A stretch of 20,079 nt of DNA from Bacteroides sp. Lineage in GTDB: Bacteria; Bacteroidota; Bacteroidia; Bacteroidales; Bacteroidaceae. Where the stretch lies: contig JASLCG010000038.1 in NCBI GenBank assembly GCA_030151885.1, forward strand, positions 1 through 20,079, in the 5' to 3' direction. The notes beneath the pieces were generated by a model. The model did no database searches and was not told the origin of the DNA. It was given only the letters and a program-made list of their open reading frames with translations. The translations under genes were made by a program, and so were the position numbers. Of this stretch, positions 14,517-20,079 are shown one piece after another. Each line of letters opens with the position of its first letter. Position 1 is the first letter of the stretch.

Positions 14517-14548
14517 ACTAATCGGAGTTTAACGCAAAACAAAATGCT

Positions 14549-16888
14549 ATGATGAAAAAAAATTATTTATTTCTAGTATTAATAGCTCTTATTATTGGAG
14601 CTTGTAGTGACATTAATATGGTTCTACCGAAGGGTGATAAAGGAGATCCTGGAGAAAGGGGTTTATCAGCTTATGAGGATTGGGTAGGGATGGTTAATAA
14701 AGGGGTGTATCCCGATTGGGTTAATCATACAGAGAAACCAGATTTTATGAAATTTTTATCAGGTAGTAATGGTGCATCAGCCTATGACTTATGGAAGGAT
14801 ATGATTTCATCAGGTAAAATAACAGACCCACATAATCCTAATGAAATATGGAAACCTGAAAGGAATGATCTAACTGATTTTTTTGAATACTTAACTGGAG
14901 CTAAAGGAGATTCTGGTCTCCCTGGGTCTAAGGTAACCATAAATATAAAAGGGAACTGGGAAATTGATGGTGTAGATACAGGTGTACTAGCTCGTGGTAA
15001 GAATGGTGAAAATGGTTTGTCGGCATACGAAATATGGGTGGAGAAAGTTTTAAAGGGAGATATGCCTGACAAAAAAGACCCTTTAGTGCCGTGGGATAGT
15101 TCTAAAATATCTTTAGCAGATTTCTGGGACTACTTTTCGGGAGAAGCTGGAGTAGATGGTATAACTCCCAATATAGGAAAAAATAAAAACTGGTGGATTA
15201 ATGGAAAAGATACGGGCATACCAGCACAAGGAGAAAGTGGTGTAGATGGATTTGATGGAAATAGTCCGGAGATTGGTAACAATGGAAACTGGTGGATAGG
15301 TGGTGTAGATACAGGTAAGCCCTCTCAAGGAATAGGTGTTCCTGGAGCCTCTGCTTATGATTTATGGAAGAAAGAGGTCTTGAAAGGAACTTTGAAGAAT
15401 CCGCATCCTGAGGCTGATGGTTATGTAGGTGAGTTCTGGAATACATCAAAGACTTCATTGTATGATTTTTGGTTTTATTTACGAGGTCGTGATGGTAAAG
15501 ATGGAAAAGATGGTGATGTGGAAATTGTAAAGGGTAAACCCAATGTTATAGCCCAATACTTTAACTCTAAAACAAAAGAGTACATAGATCCTAAAGATGG
15601 TTCGGCTACTTTTATAGTGTATGATAAAGAGGGGGCTAAAGCTCCATCTGGTAGTGTGGTTAGAGGATTACCTGGATTAACTACTGATGCTACATTCATG
15701 ACAGATGTAAATGGAGCTATTCACGTTTCTAGAGAGTATCTTCCTGATAAAAAATCACTTGATGAAAGAGAAGGCATTACACTAGAGGTTATTATTAATG
15801 GAGAAAGCTCTAAATCTGCCCCGAATACTGTCGTTCCTAATCGTGTAAATACTCGGCTTACTCTGCAAGATGTTTATCTAAGGTCAAATAGCCCATGGGA
15901 TTGGAATAGAAGCACTTCTGTTAATGACTTTACTGTACTGAAGTTTAGTTATGAGCGTGAAGTTGATGGTATATGGATATTGACCGATACTTATGAGAAT
16001 GATAATAGATTAGCTGTAGTGCATATTAAAGATATTAATAAGCCAGTAACTATAGAAAATATAGTAGAGGATTTTGATGTTTTAATAACAAATCCGAATC
16101 ATTATTTAAAATGGGGAAGCCGTAGAGGAGAAGGTGGTAGTCCGAACAATCTTACAACTCCTTTTTTTGATATTAATCATGGAATTTACTTAGTATATCG
16201 TCCTATCGTTTTGACAAACGATGAGAGTGTTTTTGATATAAGTGAAGGAACAAGGTATCCTACAGATTATCGTATGGATTGGATATTACAGCAGCTAGAA
16301 ACTACTAGGAAATATGCCTGGAATGGTATTGAACAATATATAACAGTAATTGGACTTGAAAACTACTATGGGGAGCATCCTATAATGCACGCAAAAGTAC
16401 ACAATCCAGAAATCTATCCATCACCCTCTCTTAAAGATGTAAAATACAAGAAAAGTAATGGTTCATCGGCTTTAATAGGGTGGTTTGATGAGGCTACTAT
16501 TGCACCTATATATAAAGATTTCTTTGTAGAGGACAATTTGTGGAAAGCAGAGAAACTAAACAAAGTGTCAGCAGAAGATGGTCCAGGATTTCAAATATCT
16601 ATGACTAAGTTTACAGCAGTGGAATCGGGCTCTACAGAGTTGAGTGTAAAGGCAACGTACGATGATTTAAGCTTTATTCTAGGAAGTGCTTATCCCAATA
16701 ATGTATTGACTACAAGAGTATTTTCATATTGGCATTTACCAGAAGTAGGGCGTTTGGGCGATTGTAACTCTTTTTACAGATTACGACCTATTTTTGATTT
16801 TTATAATAAAGGTACAAATGAATCTCCACAATTTGTGCTGAAGGATATTTATGGCTCTAAAGAGTATAACGTCCCTGTCTTGGAATAG
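14549..16888 (+). CDS. Modular collagen-like surface lipoprotein
   Basis: The protein has 779 residues. The signal ends in lipobox IGAC (Cys19), followed by short Gly-x-Y collagen-like runs (29-38, 117-126, 313-323). Two repeat types alternate. Type A, G-x-SAY-xx-W ... DF-x-x-YL-x-G, occurs four times (about 38-72, 75-117, 156-198, 266-313). Type B, a WWI-x-G-x-DTG-x-P-x-x-G loop, occurs three times (about 135-150, 213-228, 246-261). Residues 330-430 look like an Ig-like beta-sandwich, and 435-779 form a large beta-rich domain that I do not recognise. Similar NWWI-DTG loops are common in Bacteroidales surface proteins. It is probably an extended, surface-exposed stalk with a C-terminal head for binding. 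ATG 14549 or 14552 could start it; MKKNYLF from 14552 is the more usual signal. It forms an operon with the OmpA-like gene 44 nt downstream. Confidence 0.85.
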   Translation: MMKKNYLFLVLIALIIGACSDINMVLPKGDKGDPGERGLSAYEDWVGMVNKGVYPDWVNHTEKPDFMKFLSGSNGASAYDLWKDMISSGKITDPHNPNEIWKPERNDLTDFFEYLTGAKGDSGLPGSKVTINIKGNWEIDGVDTGVLARGKNGENGLSAYEIWVEKVLKGDMPDKKDPLVPWDSSKISLADFWDYFSGEAGVDGITPNIGKNKNWWINGKDTGIPAQGESGVDGFDGNSPEIGNNGNWWIGGVDTGKPSQGIGVPGASAYDLWKKEVLKGTLKNPHPEADGYVGEFWNTSKTSLYDFWFYLRGRDGKDGKDGDVEIVKGKPNVIAQYFNSKTKEYIDPKDGSATFIVYDKEGAKAPSGSVVRGLPGLTTDATFMTDVNGAIHVSREYLPDKKSLDEREGITLEVIINGESSKSAPNTVVPNRVNTRLTLQDVYLRSNSPWDWNRSTSVNDFTVLKFSYEREVDGIWILTDTYENDNRLAVVHIKDINKPVTIENIVEDFDVLITNPNHYLKWGSRRGEGGSPNNLTTPFFDINHGIYLVYRPIVLTNDESVFDISEGTRYPTDYRMDWILQQLETTRKYAWNGIEQYITVIGLENYYGEHPIMHAKVHNPEIYPSPSLKDVKYKKSNGSSALIGWFDEATIAPIYKDFFVEDNLWKAEKLNKVSAEDGPGFQISMTKFTAVESGSTELSVKATYDDLSFILGSAYPNNVLTTRVFSYWHLPEVGRLGDCNSFYRLRPIFDFYNKGTNESPQFVLKDIYGSKEYNVPVLE

Positions 16889-16932
16889 TATGAGGATGAG
16901 CATAGTATATACTAACTTATAAGAAGGAAAAT

Positions 16933-18090
16933 ATGAAACAAAGAATAATAATCTTAATGCTAGGTTTATTAATGTGCTTTAATCTGGCACTATTTGCAAA
17001 AGAGAACTCTTCTAAAGAGAGAGTAGTAAAAAAAGCATGGGAGTTTGGTTTTGGAGCATCTGTGTATAGATTAAATCGCTTTAGTATTATCGATTTCTAT
17101 CAAGATAAACAAAAGGAAAACTTCTATTTAGATACACAGAAGAAAGATGTTCTTTTTGGTGGAAATATCTATCTTGCAAAAGAGCTTAATAGTTGTCTGG
17201 CAATCGATTTACAAGGTTTTGTGGGCTTTACACGCGATAAATTGAAGGATGGAAGAGATAATAGATGGATTTTGAAACCTGAAATTGGTATGCAGTGGAG
17301 ACTGGGCAATTATTTAAATTCTAAATATATTGATCCCTATTTGAGGGTTGGAGTTGCATACTTGTATAAGAACTTTAATATTGTTTATAATGGTGTTGAA
17401 TATTTTGAGGGCAAAGAGGTGGTGTGGAGTATGAATAATCTTCACAATAAGCAAGGGGCTGATAAAAGGCATATGCTTGGTATTCCTGTAGGAGCTGGTA
17501 TAAACATGTGGCTAAACAGTCGCTTTGGTATTGGTATGCAGTGTAACTACATTATAAAGCCCTATAAGAATGTAGCGGATGATATTGAGGGCACTATACG
17601 TCTGATGTGGAGATTTGGAGGAGAGTCTAAAGAGTCTAAACCTATCGTTAAATATGTTGAAGTTGAGAGAGTTGTTCAGGTTCCAGTGGAAGTTGTAAAA
17701 GAGGTTCCTATAATAGAATATATTTATGACTTATTAGATAATGTCTATTTTGACTTCGATAGTAGTGAGTTGTTAGAGGCTTCTAATGAGGCTTTAGATC
17801 AGATAGCATTCTTTATGAAACAAAACTCAAATAGACATTTTCTAATTATAGGCTATACAGATGCTAAGGGGTCTGCTAGTTATAATCTAAGGTTATCGGA
17901 ACGCAGGGCAAAAGCTGTTGTTGATGCATTAGTAGCTAGAGGTGTAACTTCTACTTCGTTAAAGTATAGAGGTGTTGGTAAATCTATAGCTATTGCAGAG
18001 CCAGTGAGTAATAATAAGATTAGGAAAGGAGATAGGAAAGTTGGTGTGGAGATAATAACTAATCAGACATATTGGGACTACATTCGATAG
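16933..18090 (+). CDS. OmpA-family outer-membrane protein
   Basis: The protein has 385 residues with a signal peptide (about 1-22, ending LALFA). Residues about 35-230 are alternating amphipathic strands ending in Phe or Trp, consistent with an outer-membrane beta-barrel of the OmpA type. A Val/Pro/Glu-rich linker follows (about 238-262). The C-terminal OmpA domain starts at VYFDFDSSEL (271-280) and contains the peptidoglycan-binding block GYTDAKGSASYNLRLSERRA (307-326), with the key Asp310 and Arg325. It therefore ties the outer membrane to peptidoglycan. The ATG is preceded by AAGAAGGA, one of the few Shine-Dalgarno-like sites here. It is the second gene of an operon with the collagen-like lipoprotein, so the two probably work together at the cell surface. 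A strong terminator ends the operon. Confidence 0.93.
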   Translation: MKQRIIILMLGLLMCFNLALFAKENSSKERVVKKAWEFGFGASVYRLNRFSIIDFYQDKQKENFYLDTQKKDVLFGGNIYLAKELNSCLAIDLQGFVGFTRDKLKDGRDNRWILKPEIGMQWRLGNYLNSKYIDPYLRVGVAYLYKNFNIVYNGVEYFEGKEVVWSMNNLHNKQGADKRHMLGIPVGAGINMWLNSRFGIGMQCNYIIKPYKNVADDIEGTIRLMWRFGGESKESKPIVKYVEVERVVQVPVEVVKEVPIIEYIYDLLDNVYFDFDSSELLEASNEALDQIAFFMKQNSNRHFLIIGYTDAKGSASYNLRLSERRAKAVVDALVARGVTSTSLKYRGVGKSIAIAEPVSNNKIRKGDRKVGVEIITNQTYWDYIR

Positions 18091-18107
18091 ATTGTGTTGC
18101 ATAGATT

Positions 18108-18152
18108 TCAGCCTCGGGTTATGTTTATATGATCCGAGGCTGATTTTATTTT
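18108..18152 (+). terminator. Terminator of the collagen-like/OmpA operon
   Basis: TCAGCCTCGG (18108-18117) pairs perfectly with 18134-18143 in a GC-rich stem, followed by TTTTATTTTAT. It lies 17 nt after the OmpA stop codon. Confidence 0.9.
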
Positions 18153-18184
18153 ATAGATATTGAGATGTGCCTGTATTATATAAC

Positions 18185-18234
18185 TTGATGTAAGTCATAA
18201 AATAAAGTAGCTGTAATTTTTTGATGTAAGTCAA
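18185..18234 (+). promoter_or_regulatory. Two direct TTGATGTAAGTCA repeats, CRP/FNR-like
   Basis: TTGATGTAAGTCA occurs at 18185-18197 and 18221-18233, 36 bp apart. The second continues as TTGA-N6-TCAA, the half-site pattern of CRP/FNR-family operators; the first ends TCAT. The sites lie 280-330 nt before the GH32 start and after the operon terminator, so they would most likely act on the GH32 side. Confidence 0.4.
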
Positions 18235-18512
18235 TGCTTTGTAAATCAGTGTTATATGGGTTGTTGTAAAAGAGGCATTATAATTGGTTGGTATCAAGAA
18301 AGATAGAAGTGTAATTTGTAAGTGATAAAAATAGATTTATAGTAAACTAATAGGTTAATATGCTTGTTTATGAATCTATAGAGGCTGAGCAATTAATTGG
18401 ATTTCTGACTTTAAAGAGTTTATTTTAGGTATAATGCTGCTGCAAATTTATAATAGATTGCTTTAGCTGGAAAATAAAAGTATGCATTGAATAACTTTTA
18501 AAACTACTTATT

Positions 18513-20079
18513 ATGATTAAGATTAATGGAACTGATTTTAAAGTACACTGTATTGGTAATAAAAAATACTTACTTCAAGGCTTTGTTACTAAGAAATTCT
18601 TACTTCTTCCGATTGAAGATAGCGCAGAAATTGCTAAAATCTCTTTAGTAGTTAATAATAAAAGTGAGAAACAATTAAACGTAAGACTTGCTGTTAAAGA
18701 GGTTGAATACTGTGTGCCTCTTGATGTGTCTGAATTTACTGATAGACAGATAAGCCTTGTGATTGATGGCGTTGAAAAAGGGGCTATCTGTTGGGAAAAT
18801 ATATCGGTAGCTGATACATTTGATAGAACTAACAGAGAAAAATTTAAACCTATATATCATTTTAGTCCAGATTATGGATGGATGAATGATCCTAATGGAA
18901 TGGTGTATCATAATGGAGTTTTTCATTTGTGCTTTCAATACAATCCTTATGGTTCAACATGGGAAAATATGAGCTGGGGACATGCCACAACAAAAGACCT
19001 AATAACATGGAAGCATGAGGCTGATGCGTTACATGGTGATGGATTTGGAGGTATGTTTAGTGGTGGAGCTGTAGTTGATAAATGTAACACTGCTGGTTTT
19101 GGTAAAGATGCTATTATCGCTTTTTATACTAATGCTGGGGTAGGTCAAATACAGTGTATAGCATATAGCTTAGACAATGGAAAGACATTTACTAAATATG
19201 CAAACAACCCTATTTTAACCTCCGAAGTAGCAGATTTTAGAGACCCTAAAGTCTTTTGGCATGATGACACAAGCAGATGGGTTATGATTTTGGCTGTAGA
19301 TCAGCATATGGAAATTTATTCATCTAAAAATTTATTAGAGTGGTCTTATCAGAGCTCGTTTGGAAAAGGAGAAGGAGCACACGGAGGTGTATGGGAGTGC
19401 CCAGATTTAGTTGAACTGCCTATTGAAGGAACTGACCAAAAAAAATGGGTGCTGATATGTAATATTAATCCAGGAGGTCCTTTTGGAGGGTCGGCAACAC
19501 AGTATTTTGTTGGAGATTTTGATGGTAAAAAGTTTACTAACGATTCGCCATCAGCAACTAAATGGATGGACTTTGGTAAAGATTTTTACGCTACTGTAAC
19601 TTGGGCTAATGCCCCAGAAAATCGTTGTATTGCATTGGGTTGGATGAGTAATTGGCAGTATGCAAATCAGGTGCCTACAAAGCAGTTTAGAAGTGCTACA
19701 TCAATACCTAGAGATTTAATTTTGTTTAGAGAAAATAAAGAGGTCTATTTGAAGAGTTATATAGCTAAGGAACTGGTGTCGTTTCTTAAGCCTAAAGATA
19801 CTGTAAAAGAGATTCGAGTTAATTCTGAATATGTAATGAAAGATATTTTCTTAGGTCAAGAAAAAGCATATAAACTGACGGTTAAAATAGCAAATAATGA
19901 TGCTGATGAAGTAGGTATTGTACTTTTTAATGATAATAATGAAGAGGTTACTCTACTGTGTGACTTGCGTAAACGAGAGTTTAGTATGAGTCGTTCAAAA
20001 AGTGGAATTACTAACTTTGATCCTTCAGAAACATTCTCTCACGATACGATGTCTCCGATTTATGGAGGTACTGAAGAGC
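18513..20079 (+). CDS. GH32 fructan hydrolase (levanase/inulinase-like), 3' end missing
   Basis: The frame is open from the ATG at 18513 to the window edge (522 codons). Residues about 1-108 form the N-terminal beta domain seen in Bacteroides GH32 enzymes (DUF4980-like). The five-bladed catalytic propeller follows: WMNDPNG (123-129) with nucleophile Asp126, FSGG (182-185), RDP (243-245) with Asp244, and WECPD (294-298) with acid/base Glu295. From about 420 onward the C-terminal beta-sandwich begins and is cut by the window. All catalytic residues are intact, so it should cleave beta-fructans (levan, inulin or sucrose-type ends). No signal peptide is present and a stop codon lies in frame just upstream (18492-18494), so the enzyme appears cytoplasmic, unlike most Bacteroides levanases. 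A fructan utilisation locus may continue to the right; substrate preference cannot be set from sequence. Confidence 0.95.
   Translation, partial: MIKINGTDFKVHCIGNKKYLLQGFVTKKFLLLPIEDSAEIAKISLVVNNKSEKQLNVRLAVKEVEYCVPLDVSEFTDRQISLVIDGVEKGAICWENISVADTFDRTNREKFKPIYHFSPDYGWMNDPNGMVYHNGVFHLCFQYNPYGSTWENMSWGHATTKDLITWKHEADALHGDGFGGMFSGGAVVDKCNTAGFGKDAIIAFYTNAGVGQIQCIAYSLDNGKTFTKYANNPILTSEVADFRDPKVFWHDDTSRWVMILAVDQHMEIYSSKNLLEWSYQSSFGKGEGAHGGVWECPDLVELPIEGTDQKKWVLICNINPGGPFGGSATQYFVGDFDGKKFTNDSPSATKWMDFGKDFYATVTWANAPENRCIALGWMSNWQYANQVPTKQFRSATSIPRDLILFRENKEVYLKSYIAKELVSFLKPKDTVKEIRVNSEYVMKDIFLGQEKAYKLTVKIANNDADEVGIVLFNDNNEEVTLLCDLRKREFSMSRSKSGITNFDPSETFSHDTMSPIYGGTEE

Larger units (their letters stand above)
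13545..14548. other. 1-kb interval upstream of the collagen-like operon
   Basis: No convincing gene. It contains a TACC-N6-GGTA palindrome (14146-14159), the second copy of the 20-nt motif (14384-14403) and a 27-codon ORF (14433-14516) just before the lipoprotein start. A 24-codon hydrophobic frame at 13662-13736 was judged likely chance. The promoter of the operon probably lies near 14384-14420, but no TAnnTTTG is seen. Confidence 0.5.
18091..18512. other. Intergenic region between OmpA-like and GH32 genes
   Basis: It contains the operon terminator (18108-18152), two direct repeats resembling CRP/FNR sites (18185-18197 and 18221-18234) and about 270 nt of AT-rich sequence before the GH32 start. 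No TAnnTTTG element is seen on the plus strand. A 22-codon ORF at 18360-18428 was judged chance. Confidence 0.55.

Noticed and set aside
14782..15699. Several minus-strand open frames inside the collagen-like lipoprotein gene
   Set aside because: They are antisense shadows of the repetitive Gly-rich coding sequence; the sense frame is clearly the real one.
18360..18428. 22-codon frame before GH32
   Set aside because: Too short, with no signal supporting translation.
18675..18938. 87-codon minus-strand frame
   Set aside because: It is antisense to the GH32 catalytic domain, whose motifs are all in the plus frame.
1..20079. tRNA or rRNA genes, insertion sequences, phage genes
   Set aside because: No T-loop-like tRNA signatures, rRNA sequence, transposase, integrase or phage proteins were seen.

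Overview
The window looks like chromosomal DNA of a low-GC member of the Bacteroidota, most likely Bacteroidales. The base composition is AT-rich, clearly below 40% G+C by eye. Secreted glycan-active enzymes are lipoproteins or carry signal peptides. There is a DUF4861 protein, a GH20 hexosaminidase with a lipobox, a collagen-like lipoprotein paired with an OmpA-family protein, and a GH32 fructan hydrolase with the N-terminal domain common in Bacteroides-type levanases. A few start regions carry the Bacteroidetes -7 element (TAnnTTTG), and Shine-Dalgarno sequences are mostly absent. I cannot name the species.

Layout. 1-3300: a DUF4861 protein (+) converges on a GH20 beta-N-acetylhexosaminidase (-) across a shared bidirectional terminator. 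3300-4170: no convincing gene, but several strong hairpins, including a nested structure plus intrinsic terminator just upstream of GH20. 4174-7000: four minus-strand genes (small membrane protein, HAD phosphatase, three-Asp-box mini-protein, DUF4241 protein), each apparently its own transcription unit. 7000-14500: an unusually gene-sparse stretch with a lipoprotein, a DUF2284 cysteine-rich protein, a 58-residue membrane protein and a RibD/DHFR-like reductase, all on the minus strand, separated by gaps of about 0.4 to 1.9 kb. These gaps hold many inverted repeats, a recurring TACC-N6-GGTA palindrome, a 22-bp-period tandem repeat and at least two RNA-like folded regions. 14549-18090: a two-gene plus-strand operon for a modular collagen-like lipoprotein and an OmpA-like protein, closed by a strong terminator. 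18513-end: a GH32 enzyme that runs off the window.

How the genes fit together. GH20, DUF4861 and GH32 fit a saprophytic or gut glycan-degrading lifestyle, but no SusC/SusD pair lies inside the window, so no complete polysaccharide utilisation locus can be claimed. The collagen-like lipoprotein and OmpA-like protein are probably made together and act at the outer membrane. The remaining genes are single-gene units with no evident shared pathway.

Listed coding sequence covers roughly 63% of the window, and only about 38% between 5.4 and 14.5 kb, which is low for a bacterium. The most interesting material is therefore the structured non-coding DNA, above all the wobble-containing 10336-10463 hairpin and the nested fold at 10752-10881. 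No IS element, phage gene, CRISPR array, tRNA or rRNA was recognised.
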